64,000 nt of DNA from Talinum fruticosum. Taxonomy: Eukaryota > Streptophyta > Magnoliopsida > Caryophyllales > Talinaceae. Below, one piece after another: positions 12,801-26,473 of the stretch (position 1 is its first letter; the number at the start of each line of letters is the position of its first letter). The position numbers and the translations under genes are program-made. The notes below the pieces were generated by a model. The model saw nothing but the letters and a program-made list of their open reading frames with translations, was not told where the DNA came from and ran no database searches. Location: positions 310,001-374,000 of the forward strand of contig JAITYX010000074.1 in the NCBI GenBank assembly GCA_021018815.1. The letters are read 5' to 3'.

Positions 12801-13458
12801 TATATATAACTTGATAAAAATATTTAATCTATTATTAGGTCTTCAATTATCTAACTTAAACTTTTACCTTCATGTTAGCTAATAAATGTGGAAATATAAT
12901 AGAGTGTTCAAGCAATATCAATGGCGCTATAAGGATAGTCTTCCAACAAGTCCATGCACTCAACTTTACTGCCTATATCATATATTTATTATTTCAGTCC
13001 TGATTTTTTTAAAAATTATCAAATCATATAAATGTTAAACATTACTTCAAATACTCTTTAGTCTATTGCAATCTCGAAGGAAAAAAGGAAAAGTTATCTA
13101 GTATAATCGTCATCCTTCGTTTTTATTAGTATTCCATCACAGTTCTAAAAAAAGATAAAGTTATCTAATATCATTGTTCGGTGTTAATTTTCATTAGTAT
13201 TCCATCACAGTTTTAAAGAAAAAGAAAAAGTTATGTAATGTCATTGTCCATAATTTGTTTTCATTGCTCTTAATATGTGGTAATGATGGAATCTTTTAGA
13301 GAAATTAGTCATGGATTAAAATTGAACACGTGGCTTTCAGCTGGTGTCCATGGGTGATGGCCCCCTTCGCACATGCTTTAATTATATTTATACTGCATTT
13401 TAAATCGCACATGTATTATTTCTTTTTCCATCATCTGCGTGAACTCATAGCTCCACTC

Positions 13459-13977
13459 ACAGGTGGAAAAGTTGACGGGACACGATTAACGACCCGAATC
13501 GATATAAAAATAAGTGGGTTTGGGTAAAAATTTTCAACCTATTTAATTAATTGGATTGATACGATTAAACCATTTAATTATATGTGTTAGGTTAAGATTG
13601 AGATTTTCAACAAGAAAATAACCTATTTAACCCCATTTAATATTTGATGTGTGGATATTTTGTGTGCGTGGACATGGATGTTTAAGAACTTAGATTTTGA
13701 TTTGTGGTTTCGTATTTTGGTTCATAATTGTTAAAAACTTAGCTTCAGTATATGCAATATTTTATGTTATTACAAGTTGTGTATGTTTAATTAGTTAAAT
13801 TAAAAAGCGAGTTAAATGGATAAGCATGTTAAATCGAGTCAACGCGTTTATTAAACGAGTCGGATTCGGGTTGGGGATTCTCAACCCGTTTATTAAACGA
13901 GTCGGATTCAAGTCGGGAAATTTCAACCCGTTTAAGTTCGACACGAACATGAACCCGACCCGACCTATTTCCCGACT
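13459..13977. mobile_element. Insertion with TAGCTCCA target duplication
   Basis: The segment is flanked by TAGCTCCACT (13449-13458) and TAGCTCCATT (13978-13987). A paralogous block at about 14288-14345 reads straight through this point without the insertion (ACTCATGGCTCCACTGCTGGGG), so it behaves as an empty site. The 8-bp duplication fits a hAT-type element. The interior carries repeated CGGGTT/AACCCG words, but the ends are not clear inverted repeats. Confidence 0.6.
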
Positions 13978-14039
13978 CTAGCTCCATTGCTGGGAAATGG
14001 CTGCCGATCGAGTTTAGGCTATGTTTAATTTAGTGAATA

Positions 14040-14225
14040 ATAAATGATAAGACTATTAAGGCGTTGTAATAAATTTGTAAACAGAGGTGAGAGGAATCGT
14101 AATTAACTATAAAGAGTTGTAAATAAGCGTAACGAGTTATAAGGAGAGTTGTATAATAATTATAAAGTTAATTATATAAAAATTATAAGAAATTAGAAGA
14201 AGTTGTAAGCACTTGTAAAAAAATA
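14040..14225. repeat. Second block of GTTGTAA/GTTATAAGG subterminal repeats
   Basis: It begins CTATTAAGGCGTTGTAATAAA and contains several AGTTGTAA and AGTTATAAGGAG words, related in inverted sense to the 12.2-kb element. Confidence 0.45.
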
Positions 14226-14345
14226 ATATTTCTAATAGAATTTAACTAGCACGTGATTTTTATTTTAGCGCAGGGAATAATATTATTTCCTTTTTCATCA
14301 TCTGTGTGAACTCATGGCTCCACTGCTGGGGAAACGGCTGCAATT

Positions 14346-16495
14346 GGAGTTTATATCGTGATGTTAAAGGTGTGTCGGTTTCATCTTTAATAATCCTAAT
14401 TATTTATAATCACTTTTGATAGCTACAACTCGCTATCGGCTATCTTTTTAATAAATACCTTAATTTGCTGTTAATCGTTTCGAATTGCTAGCCCGTTCCA
14501 AACTATTACCTATCGGGGGCCATATTCACTGTTTAAGGATCAATTTAACCAAAATTTTAACCTGATAGTTGAGGCTTATAAATATGTTAATATTTTTACA
14601 TACTCTCTCACACAAAACGTCTATAAACTTGATGAGTTTTGGATGCTGAAAAAATTATTTTATTTACATATTTTTGCAATTATTTTATTTATATCTAATT
14701 ATCTATTTACTGACATTGTTTAACTCATGCTAGAATGTCGTTCAACTTTACAGGACAGATATTGTTGCATAATTTTCGGTTCAAGTGAGTCTTAATAAAT
14801 ATTAAAAATATAAATAACTACTATTAATCGTTACCCACCAATAATCCTAATCATTGAAATAATTCTAATTTTGAAGATGTTGGATTCAACTTTAAAAATA
14901 TCGTTCATACCTTCACTTTTAAGGGTATTTATTTATCTATATCACCCCGTTCACCATCAAATTGAGGTTATTAAAGCTCGATGATAGCATAACTTGCCAA
15001 TGAAGCATTGTAATACGAACCGATCATGTGGTTTGAGCCATAACCATTAGATTCACTCCAGCTCATCCCATATACGGCGAAGTAGGTTGTACGACCTAAG
15101 TGGTCGAGCAGTAATCGTGGTAGAGAGTGATGTCATGTACGTTAGGACATTATTTCAAATTTTGAGCAAATAGCATGTGTTTTGGTGGACGGTGCAGGGA
15201 TATGGCATAGGTAGTGGATTCTAACTTGTGGTTCTTTGACAATAATTGTACAGATAACTTTAGCGTTTTCAAAGTGTGTCAAGCTGTTCGAAATGAATGG
15301 GAATAACTCTTACACAATATTTTAATTATACGCCTTGGAAATATATGCTCTAAGGACATATGTTAATAATGGTTAGACGAAAGAAAAAATGGAAAGATTT
15401 TCTAGATCAGATATAATAAGAGATTTCTTAATAGTTTATATATCTTTTCAATAAGTATTCTCTCCATTATTGCATGATATGTAATAATACTTTGGATGCA
15501 GATTTTGTCTTCTCATCTAAGTGTGAATTGCGAGTTTTGGTGTAGGCTTTTCTTTTGGACTTAATGTGAGTTTTCTTAGATTATGAGGTATCAAAATTGT
15601 GGAAGATTGATAGATCTTATCAAGTGAAGTTTGCTCTTAATTGAGGGATGAATCAACAATGGAATAATGGTATTACGGTAATATATCCTATTAAATAGAT
15701 ATTTGCTATTTCTAAAAGTTATATTATAGTTCGTCAGTCGTTAAGAAAAGATGTGTAGACATTGAAGAATACGGTTAGTGATCCAATGGATGCTATAATG
15801 TTAGAGCTAGTCCACATTATCTTTACCACTAACTTTTTAAAGTTGATAAGATTTTATCTAATTAATATTATAAATTTATTCTTATTAGATAATTTTCATT
15901 GTAGATAAAGTATGATTTTTATTTATAAATCTTGCTTTTTATATATATATATAAAATTAGCAACATCTCATACAATCTTTATATATATTAAATACTGCGT
16001 TAATTTTTTGCACAACTTTTTCAAAAAATATACTATCAAAGAAACTAATCGATAGTCCGATGGACTATCTTAAATATTAAACCAAAATAATTAAGGATTG
16101 ATTTAATTAATGTCACATAACTGAATGAAAAAGAGCATAAAAAATCATACATTAAATATGTAGGCAGAAGATATAAGTTTTGAATACCTGGATCAAACTC
16201 TCCATATGTTGGTGAAAGTACTGAACTCATCAATCATAATTTCCCTCTATTTTGACCACCGGCTAAGATCCAAGAACAAACAATTCTCACGTATCAAAAC
16301 CCAAAAAGAAAAAAAATGAAACAAATAATACTGCAAATAAAAGAATAATGAACTTGCATGAGACCAGCAAAATCCATTATTTCTCCATTTCACTTCTATA
16401 TAATCACCTCGAAATTATTTTATTAATAAAATTCGAATATGAAACCATATTATAAGGAACTATGCACTATTAGTTCATTTTTAGTAATAATAATT
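14346..16495. other. Intergenic, no gene recognised
   Basis: AT-rich sequence. The minus-strand frame at 16045-16233 was considered as a small first exon but cannot be supported. No RNA gene or clear repeat structure was seen. Confidence 0.4.
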
Positions 16496-16770
16496 ATTTC
16501 TTTTATTTCAAAATACTTATTATTCTAAGATTATCAGGGACTACTTTGGAAATACTAAATTTATGAAAAAAATTTATGTTAAAAGATCAAGTTGTTCCAA
16601 AATTTCATTGAAAATGAAGAAAAATGATGAGAAAAGGAGAGAAATAAAACAATTAATAGAGACAAAATTGGTAAATTAGTCACTAATAAGTCATTAAAAT
16701 TATAAAGTGACAAGTATTATGAAACGAAAAAGATTAATTAAAATGACATATATTTTGAAATGAAGGGGGT
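16496..16770. mobile_element. Stowaway-like MITE, copy 2
   Basis: Left end TTTCAAAATACTTATTATTC; right end GACATATATTTTGAAATGAAGG. The interior is collinear with copy 1 (GATCAAGTTGTTCC; GAGAAAAGGAGAGAAATAAA; AAGTGACAAGTATTATGAAACG). Confidence 0.75.
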
Positions 16771-18452
16771 GCAAAATAATTTTGCGACGACAATAAAGCT
16801 CACCGATCGATATAACTAAATATGGTAATGAAAATATATAATTTATATTAGGAGATTAGTTGCATAACACAAACAGAAGCCATCAATAATGTAATACCCT
16901 ATTCACATATTCAAGTGAGAGCATTGGTTATTATTTATTAACCTTATGCCACTGAATTACTCCTTTTCAGTTTTCACCCACATTTTCCCTACCTTACATT
17001 TTACTGTGAAATAAAGAGAGTAAAGTAAAATTTTCTCTTAGGTAATTGAAATTTCTCTTTTTTTCAATAAATAACGACAAAATTAATGAGTAATACCATA
17101 CAACTAAAACAATAATTGTAAGACATTAGATAAATAAATCTAGCGACTGAAAAAACGAAACAAATACCAAAACAATAAAAATTAAACTCTCTGCCATAAA
17201 TAACCGAAGCCACCTTAGATTCTTACTAAAATATTTCAAATGATAAGATTGTTGTCGTATTGGGAAATATTTTCTATATAAATATACTAAAACATAGACC
17301 TATGGAAGCATTAGAAATTGAAGTAATTAATCTTTATTCTTTATATTATTTAACTTAACAATTAAAGGATTGGTCTAATGGAAGTTGTCAAGTAGCATAA
17401 TTTTCTTATTTTTCTTCTCCCTCCTCAGCTATTAGATGGTCTTGTTTATCAATATATACCCAAAAAAGAAAACACCCCATTTTCATTATTTTTTAATTCC
17501 TATTGATTATATCCCTTGCATTCTATTTTGATGTGTAAAGCATAGCAAGGGAGAATTCAACTCAAAATTTTTCTGACTTTAAGAAAATAGGGAACCCACC
17601 AACAAAGTCCTTTTTTTTTTTTTTTGTTTTTGGGTGCAAACTCGAACAAAGTCTCCACCCCTGCATGAGGGGTGGGTGCTAATAAATTTTTTTTTATATG
17701 AATGGGACGACTTATACATGTTGCCAAAAAAAATCTTGTAAACACATATCTTACATTATATGAAACTTATATTGTACTGTTTTTCATAATATTATATGTA
17801 CTATTGTTTTTATGTGAAGGAATAGCTAAATACGTCGGAGCCAGCTAATAACTGGAATAAGAAAGCAAATAAGAAAGAAATAGTATAGAAATGGTGAAGG
17901 AATGAAACAACACTTACAGCACTTGGAGATTTTTTGAGGAAGGTATAGATGAAGAGAGATATTATTGTTTGTTATGAGAGGAAGATGTGGAGTAATAATC
18001 CACGTATATATAGAAGAGAAGGAAAAAAAAAAAGCAAAAGGAGATTGAGAGTATATGTTGAAGAGAAAGAACACGCGTCTCAGAGGAGCATCACCCATCA
18101 TCGATCTGTTCTGAGATATTCATTCACATCTCCAATCATGACATGAAGAATGGCCGTTGACAGTTCAAAAGGCGTGAAATGGTCCAAGTAATCAAATAAT
18201 ATTGTGTATGAATGAATGGTTTAATTTGGTACGTTGCATGTTTAAATTTATAGCATTTGGTTCTCCTTTCTCCACCAAGTCTTTCTGCTACGTGGTCTTC
18301 TCCAGCTGCCATTTTCTCTCCATAACATTGGCAGGATCATCGCTGGTACTGTCACCTTCTTCTGTCTCCTCTCCTCCAAGGCAAGACATATATGTCTGCT
18401 GCTCATGTTGTCAATCACGAATCCAGATATTTATATATCTAAATCTAAATAT
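16771..18452. other. Intergenic, no gene recognised
   Basis: A short minus-strand open stretch at about 18296-18386 has coding-like composition (acidic EETEEGDSTSDDPANV) but no recognisable family and no exon context. Nothing else is supported. Confidence 0.35.
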
Positions 18453-18684
18453 GCTCCCTCTATTTTAAAATATATGTTACGTTAGTTAATTTTTTCGTTT
18501 TCAATGACGTATTAATAACATGTTTACTCATTTTTTCCTCATTAATTGCTCTATTTCTCTCTTTTTCTCATTGATTTTCTTCATTTTTAATAAAATACTT
18601 GGTATTTTAAGATAAATTTTGTCATGATTTTAGTGTTTCTTTAGTACTCCCCATAACCTTAAGTATTTTGAAACGGAAGGAGTA
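18453..18684. mobile_element. Stowaway-like MITE, copy 3 (inverted)
   Basis: CTCCCTCTATTTTAAAATATATG at the left and TATTTTGAAACGGAAGGAG at the right. The interior is the reverse complement of copies 1 and 2, for example TCATTGATTTTCTTCATTTT. Confidence 0.75.
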
Positions 18685-19432
18685 TGTAGTTTTGAGTGAA
18701 CACACATGATAATTTAATATATACATGGATAATATTGGATTATAATTTTATATAGATGTTGAGTAGATCGATATTATTTGAGACCTTTATTGCATTATTT
18801 ATTGATTGAATTTATCATTACTAATGTATTGTATTAATGCGTTAGGTACATAGTTAATAACACGATGTCATAATAGGTGGTGAAGAATTAGTAGATTAGT
18901 AGGTTATACCCTTGCTATGTAAGGTATTAATTAATTTTATTTTTATAATTTATTAATAAAAATTCAAAATAAAGTAAAAGAATATAAGTAGATAGTTTTT
19001 TTAATAGTTAATATAAAAATATTTTTTAATTTTTTTATAACTTATTCTGATGACTTATTTTTATTATTTATATATTTAACTCAATATCTATCTTTTCTCT
19101 TTTTTGCAACTTTAAACTTAACTTCCCAATTTCTTTTGAAAAAAAAATCCATAGGGTGAAGACGATATTTTATACAAATTTGTAATATTACGCGATATTA
19201 TTCAAAAAATTAAAATAAATTAGTTTTATAAGTATACACATCCAACATAATAAACATAATGATGTGTAATTTTACATAAAAAATGTCAATCCTACATTAT
19301 GATTACTAATATTAAATAGGGTAGAATCAATGTGATTGACATATATGATGCTTATGTGATATTGCAATAACTATCTTACATTATTGCAATACTAAGTATC
19401 GTACGTGTCAAACATACATTCATTCTACCAAA

Positions 19433-19439
<7 letters not shown>

Positions 19440-19483
<44 letters not shown>
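19440..19483. repeat. TA microsatellite
   Basis: About 21 TA units immediately left of a Helitron-like terminus. Confidence 0.95.
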
Positions 19484-19487
<4 letters not shown>

Positions 19488-19508
19488 GCATATATTTTTA
19501 AATATTCA

Positions 19509-19560
19509 CTAGTGTTATACCTTACGATGCAAGGACTTTAGTTATTTTAAATTGTAATTT
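19509..19560 (-). mobile_element. Helitron-like 3' terminus
   Basis: Read on the minus strand, the sequence ends CCTTGCATCGTAAGG then TATAACACTAG followed by T. A short hairpin some ten bases before a terminal CTAG is the usual Helitron 3' signature. A related degenerate end is near 18905-18930. I did not find the matching 5' TC end, so only the terminus is annotated. Confidence 0.4.
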
Positions 19561-21343
19561 TATAAATATAAATAATAATAAAATATATAATTTTAAAATA
19601 TATGATAATTTTATAACAATATAATTATTATTTTTATATAATTTTTTATATCATTTACTACTTTTTAAAATTGTCTAATATGTGAGAATTTTTCTTTTTA
19701 TTTTTGATAGTAACATGAAATATCTTTTAAATATTAATTAATTTAACAATAATTACATTACGTTCTTACTAACTACTTTATACATATGCAAATAAAAATT
19801 CATTTATTTTATTTAAGTATAATATTATATTAATTTAACCTAAGATGGATATTTATGTAGTCAAATAATCATATATAGTTATTACATATGTGTTACACAT
19901 ATAATCATATGATTTTCGTTTTGAACCAACAATTATGTATTGTTTCTCTTTAACTTTTATAAATTATGAAAAGTATACTAATGCATATATAGAACATATG
20001 AACAAATTAGTTTTTGGATAAATACAATTGTTTAATTTATACTAAATAATTTCATATAAAGTAATTATTAAAAATATAATTAAATGCATATCTTACATAA
20101 ACACTACATTTATGAAACAATTCTACATAAGCATTTTATGTGTCACTCATATAGGGCTCCTATGCAACTTTTAATATATATATATATATATATGATTATG
20201 TTCAATCTAAAAAGAATAATTAAAAATTATATTTTATACACATTTGCTAAATTGGTTTATGTAAGTGTTTTTCGAAATAATAACTTTCTTCGTTTTGAAG
20301 CAAAGATAAAATTCAAGTGGTTCATTAATTAGATATAATATGCCTACACATTTTGCTCTGTAAGGATTTGGTATAACTTTTTTTCTTTTTAATTTTATTA
20401 ATATGTTCATACAAAATTTATAAAAAATGCAATAATATTTCTTTAAGTTTCTATTATTTTAAGTTCAATTATTATTATTATATGAACCTCTTTCATGAAC
20501 AACGATGGAAGAGCTACACCCAAGTATAATTTTCTTTACATCATGGAGAATAGTCAAGAATAAGTAAAATACCAAAATTCCTTTTTATTCTTACTAAATA
20601 ACAATATGAATTGCATTCTATGTGTAAAAAATCTTAAAATCTGTTGGTCTTATTATCAATACAATTATTTATTTTTTATAAATTTGTATACTTTTATTTT
20701 CAATAATAATTTGCTTAACTACTTGTTTATGAAATATAAATAATTCTTACAGTAGTATTATAGAGTTTTTTATCATTGAATAGTCTTTCTTCTAATATAA
20801 TTTAACAAATTATTATATTATTTTTTATAAAAAATTATATTTATTTTATTATTTATATAATCATTAATTATCTAAAGTATAAGTATCCTACATAAGATAT
20901 TGCATTTTTTTAATTAAACACGGCTCGACTTAGTTTTTATCAATATATTCCTAGTAATAACAATGTACGCTTTAATTGAATAAAAAATGAGATACATTGT
21001 CTTGTTCCTTTTAGTTGTAAGCATCTACGGTAAGCCGTAAGCAACTATAAAAAATAAAAAATAGTAAAATAGTAAATAATTGCAAAAAACAAAAAAATCC
21101 TTGGATTTGTATCGAGCAGTTAACAAAGAAACCTTCTCCTAACCATTTCACAGTCCATATAAGGTGATCCATGAACTGTAAACGAAACGACCCAGCCCGG
21201 CCCAGTTTAAACAAACAAATAAATAAATAAATAAATATGGTTAAAAATCAGAAAAAGGCAGCAGCTGAAGCTGAAAATTGAAGTTCCGTGAGTCCGCAAC
21301 TCCTGTTTGTCTTTAGAGAGAAAGGGAAAGGGAGAGGAGGACG
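19561..21343. other. Very AT-rich spacer and DnaJ gene promoter
   Basis: Extremely AT-rich up to about 21000, possibly Helitron interior. The last few hundred bases should hold the promoter and 5' leader of the DnaJ gene. A GGAGAGGAGG purine run lies directly before the ATG. Confidence 0.4.
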
Positions 21344-24300
21344 ATGGCGTCGCCGGCGGCGATCCGGTTGTACGCGCTCACATTCATTTTGTCGCTGTTT
21401 CTTCTCGTCCTTCCGTCCATCTCGATTTACTGTGATGAAGACGATTGCTATGATCTGCTTGGGTAGTCTTTAATTCGCATCGCATTTTGTTGATCCTTGT
21501 TCGGTTTGGTTTGGTTGTGAAATTTATATGTGATTTTGCTAAATCAGGGTTTCGCAAAATGCAAATGCTTCGGAGATCAAGAAATCCTATTACAAGCTCT
21601 CACTGAAATAGTAAGTAGTTTAAAGAGTTGTAATTTCTCTCGGCATTGGATTTGATTGTTTGTGCGATTTGATTTTCGACAATTTTGATTGTATTGGGTA
21701 GCCATCCTGACAAGAATCCCGATCCCGAGTCGAGAAAGCAGTTTGTGAAGATTGCAAATGCCTACGAGGTATGATTTTGTGAAATTCTTCAAGAATTTTG
21801 TAGTTGAATGGCCGAATTTGTTACGCTTCGAGCTTTCTGTCTGATTGAGCTTTCCTGCTTGTGGATGATTAATTTGCTGTGTCTCATTATCAATTGTTGG
21901 TTGAAAAGCATATGGATTGTTTTGGCATTGTAATATGTTCTTGGGAGATATGTGCACCGCTCACAATATCCACAGACACACTCAAAAAGGATGTTCCACT
22001 ACTGAATCTCAAATACCAAATAATTATGATTCTCACTTCATTGTCCCATGCATGAACCTAGTTGAAAGAGACCCATTCATGAACCATTGCTTTCCTAAGC
22101 TATGAATTTCCGGCAATACATCTCCCTGGCTTTATGAGACAATTCCCAACACTCTTGAAAAGTTACAATAGTGGGAATTCATCAGGATTCTATTTGGTTC
22201 CCTTTTTGTATGAGGAAACTGTTTGATGTAAATGTGAATGTGAAAACTTTTCCATGAAGCTGCTCCACTTTTCTTTGTGGCTTAGTTGCCTCTTGGCCCT
22301 CTCCACCTTTATAGTGGAAGGATGTAGGGAAGGGGAAGAAAAATTATAAAGAAATGGAGGAAGTATCCAGAGTAATTTGAGTTATGGGACCTTTGGATGC
22401 ATGAAAGTATCATGCTCGATATAAGGATATTTTTTTCCAAAAAAGGGGAGAATGCAATTCATCTATTATCATGAGAAATAGCTGTGTTCAACCAGCACAC
22501 TCCATGTTTATGCTGTGGATGGCTTGAGATTTTCCTTGAAATTAAACATTGTAGATGGCTTAAGATTATTGTCTTCTTGAAAGAGAAGAATTGATATGTT
22601 TTAGCTAAATAGGGGATGTCGACTTTGGCAGCATATCTTCCGGCTTAAAGCAACTCCAAGAGCTTGCACAAACGAGAGAGGACTATCTCTTCAATGAGTA
22701 GACTAATTAGTAACTCATATGTGAATGGGCAAGTTGGTGATGAAAATGTTTTAAAACCAGAGTTTTTCTAAGTAGTCCAACAAAATGTGGGTGAAACTGA
22801 TCATTTAATTATAAGGACATCTTGGAGAGGGATAAGAATTGTGATCATCTTATATATTTTGTGAGGATGATGATATTTAAGAGCCCAGAATGGATACTTT
22901 AGTTGGAATGAAGAGTCCAAGAAATATACATCTTCACGAATGAAAGCATTGTTCCCCCTTTAGCTAGTGTGATGCCCTTTTCTTTCTTCTCTATGTTTAG
23001 ATGATGTTTACATCCTTTTTGTTGGGCCGTATGTATGTGAGGTATGGGGAGACCTAGATATTGCTGAAAGTCAAATGAAGGCCGCTAGGCCTCTAAATGG
23101 AAAACTGAGAACCATTCCAACTGAAACACGACTCAATTTTTGTTCCATAACAATTAAAAAACTTAAAGTAACATAGTGATATATGGGGTATTCTTTTCTT
23201 TTAATCTAGCTCAAGATAAGGAAATTTCTGGTTTACAAACGTGTTTAGAAATATTACTTTCGAAGGATAACGTAATATAACTAAGATTCTTAGATTGTTA
23301 TCTATCCTTTTACAAGTAGAGGATGAATTCATTGAATGAAAGCTGCTATACCACATCTGGAGTTGATATAAGATTCAAACATATGCGTAGCTATAGTGAG
23401 AAAATAAACCTTTCGCTTAGAAAAACTTACTAATTCGTTGCATACTTATTTTCCGCTTCTTTCTTGTTCATTATGCGCTGACTAAGACTTCTCTAGATCT
23501 TGTATAGAGTTACTGATGATCTATCTCCTTCTATAGATCATGGTGAATGAACTTCCATTGAAGGCCCATAATTATCTATTATTAATTCGATTCCCAAGCA
23601 ATCTGAAAGACATGAATTACTTAAACTCTTGAAAAGAGATATGCAACATCATCCTTCAAAAGAGTGGAAACTAGTCCCTTTCAACAATTAAATAAATTTG
23701 GTTTTTATGGTGGAGAAATTAGTTGGAGGAACATTGTCCAGTTGGAGGCTGTTTTCTAGTATTCTGATTGCCCTTACAAATACCCGAAAATCAAAATATG
23801 ATTGCTTCCTAAATTTACACAGTACTTCATAAGCTTTTATTTCCCTTTCTTGTCAACCACTTTATAGCTCTTTGTGGTTTTTAACCTCCATTTGCCATCT
23901 ATTTTGTGCGATTTGTCTGTATTGGATCATGTTATCTAAATGGGGCTCTGCACAAGGTTGAAAGCTTCAGATGCTTGCATTTTACTCTCTGTTGTGTTTG
24001 TGTTTTGAGAAAATGTTGTCCCTATTGCAGATTTTGAAGGATGATGCAACTCGTGCACAATATGATTATGCCTTAGCACATCCAGAGGAGGTAATCAGTG
24101 TTCCCATATTTCAGTGAACAGAAGTAATATACATGAAACATTATATGCTCATATTTTTTAATTATTTAGGTGTTGTTGAAAGAAATAATGGGCAAAAAGA
24201 ATGATAGAATGATCAAATAAACTTCTTGTTCTATGTGTTCATTTGGGTCTAACGAGATACACTGGTTCATATTGTGGATTGATTCTCCTTTTTTTTTTTC

Positions 24301-26473
24301 TACTTTGTATGGCTGTACCACTAATATTTTGAAATCTTTTATGGTTCTATGTGACACTGTCTTTGGCTGAATTAGTGTGCTTTAATGATGAGATGTTGAT
24401 CGTGCCTGATATAATGTCTTCATTGCTTGTTTATATTCTAGGTGTTTTATAATACAGCTAGATACTACCAGGCCTACTATGGTCATAAAACTGTAAGGAC
24501 CACCTTTCTTTTCTCTTATGCGTAAGCTTTTCTTAACATTGGATTGGTATCTGCAATAATATTCTTTTGACATTGAGCTACTTGGCAATGAAGGATCCTC
24601 GTGCTGTTCTGGTGGGGCTTCTTCTGATTTTATCTGGATTTCAGTTTGTAAATCAATGGACAAGGTACAACCAGGTATCCATTGCATTCGTTTCTGCAGC
24701 TATGCTTTTATTAAGGTTTCATTCAATTGGAGAAACTTGATCAGAAGGGCATATTTGCTAGGCATGTTTTAGGATGTGAATCATGTGTAATGATTGCTTT
24801 ATCTTTCTTTTGATCCTGTAGCATTCTGAGGAATATGAGTCGAATGCTGCTGAAGTTGCAAAAAATGTTCTCTATAGGATTCACATAGCCTTATTTTCTA
24901 CTGTGATGTGATGCATTGTAAATTCGAAATTGAACTTCTTTGTCACTGCTATTGGATTTGTGACATTTGCAGTATTACTACCATCTAGACATATTTATTG
25001 CTGTCTATAAAACTTCATCCCTTCTGCCTTGAAAGTTCCAGTTTCTATCTTTGAGCACCCCAAAAAATTACAAATTTCCTTTGTAGCAACATTTTATTCA
25101 GTCTCATCCTATTCTTCGCTTTAGTTCATTTTTCAAATGATGCTTCTAGCAAAATTGAGGCATTAAATTGGGACAGAGGAAGTGACATGGATGTCTTAAA
25201 ATGGTGATATGAATTTGTATCTCCATGGCTCTAATATAAGGCTATAAAATATCTCTTATATGCTTTCTTGGAGCTGGGAGCTGGGAGCTACCTCACACTA
25301 CCTTTTTCTTGTATCTACTTTTGTTTGAGTCATGAAATCGTATCGTGTGTCCTTATGCAGTTCACATGCTGCTGCTTATATTTGGAAGAAACAAATACAA
25401 ACACTTCATTGTCTCTAACTTGGAACTTATTTGTGTGAATTGATATGTCCTTTAAGGCTGTAGAGATGGTCAAGAAGACGCCTGCCTACAAAAATAGACT
25501 GAAAGCTCTGGAGCTTGAACGCTCAGGCGGAATGACAAACAAGAAAAAGAACAAACTGGGCAAGTGAGTACAATCTTGGTTTAATTGAGATCAGCTTATG
25601 CTTTTTTTGATTGAGGGATTTGATCTTGATGTGATAGATTTGGATTAATTGTGATAAGCTTTGATATGAATGGATTTTGTTGGTAGGAAGACACATGAGG
25701 ACCTCAGCAAGGAGCTTGATTTACAGATTAAGGGCGCAGAGAAGCCATCAATATGGGGCTTAATTGGTGTTCGCTTTGTCCTTTTACCGTACACTCTCAT
25801 CAAGGTTAGTGAGCCGTGTCCTAATAATGCTAGCCCACATGTGGACTGAAGTAGCGGCAACACTGCTTTTACAATTCATAGCTTTATCAATCTTATAGAT
25901 TACTCTGTACGAGTCTCTTATTTTCGTTCTTCGTAGTATAACTTCCTCTAATGTTTACCTATCCTTTATGTCTTTTTAGCTTCTTTTGTGGCATGGATGT
26001 TGGTTATGGAGATACCAAGTCAAGAAAGCTCCCTATACCTGGGAAGATGCTTCATACCTCACACAGAGATCACTTGGGATAGCCGCCGATGTCTGGAGAA
26101 ATATTGGTAATAATTATTATTTCATGAAATTCCTGAACCCCCCTCCCACCAAAAGAGTTGGCTGCAATTTGGTAATCTTATTACATGCGGGTCCTGTATA
26201 TTGCTTAAATTGTTTAATTGGCTTGAAATTTGGCGATAGAGCTACTTAAATTGCTCAGATTGTAACCATCTCAACAACAGATTGTGTTACAAGTTACAAC
26301 CAGCTTCTTGTGCATGGACTACTCTACTGTATGGCTTCTAGTAAATAATCGTATATGTTTCTTTCACAGATGAGCCCACTAAGGAAGATCTCGTTCAGAG
26401 AAAGCTATGGGTGAAATCCAATAAGGATAGCTACTTAATGGAGATGCGGAGAGAATCAAAGCGTAGAAGATAG
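21344..26473 (+). CDS. ER-membrane DnaJ protein, DNAJC25 / plant dnaJ 50 type
   Basis: An Hsp40 co-chaperone anchored in the ER membrane. Exons: 21344-21462, 21548-21610, 21702-21768, 24031-24090, 24442-24492, 24594-24674, 25457-25563, 25687-25804, 25980-26106, 26370-26473. They give 298 aa in one frame with GT-AG introns. Residues 1-28 form a signal peptide (LTFILSLFLLVLPSISIYC). The J domain starts at CYDLLGVS (35-42) and has the catalytic HPD at 62-64 (KYHPDKNPDPESRKQF). VFYNTARYYQAYYGHK and the membrane segment LVGLLLILSGFQFV (about 125-139) follow, then a K-rich linker and a second membrane segment (about 208-226, IGVRFVLLPYTLIKLLLW). The tail ends RESKRRR. Domain order and length match the plant DNAJC25-like family; its client proteins are not known to me. 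Intron 3 is the largest (2.3 kb). Confidence 0.94.

Noticed and set aside
16045..16260. Possible first exon on the minus strand (MMSSVLSPTYGEFDPG then GGTATTC)
   Set aside because: The donor-like end is suggestive, but no following exon or known family was found.
18202..18468. Plus-strand 88-codon frame and opposing acidic minus-strand stretch
   Set aside because: No family resemblance, no exon borders, and part lies in a MITE.
24822..24911. Candidate extra exon in the DnaJ gene (HSEEYESNAAEVAKNVL)
   Set aside because: Exons on both sides already join in frame exactly where relatives have contiguous RYNQ-AVEMVKKTP, and this segment ends in a stop.
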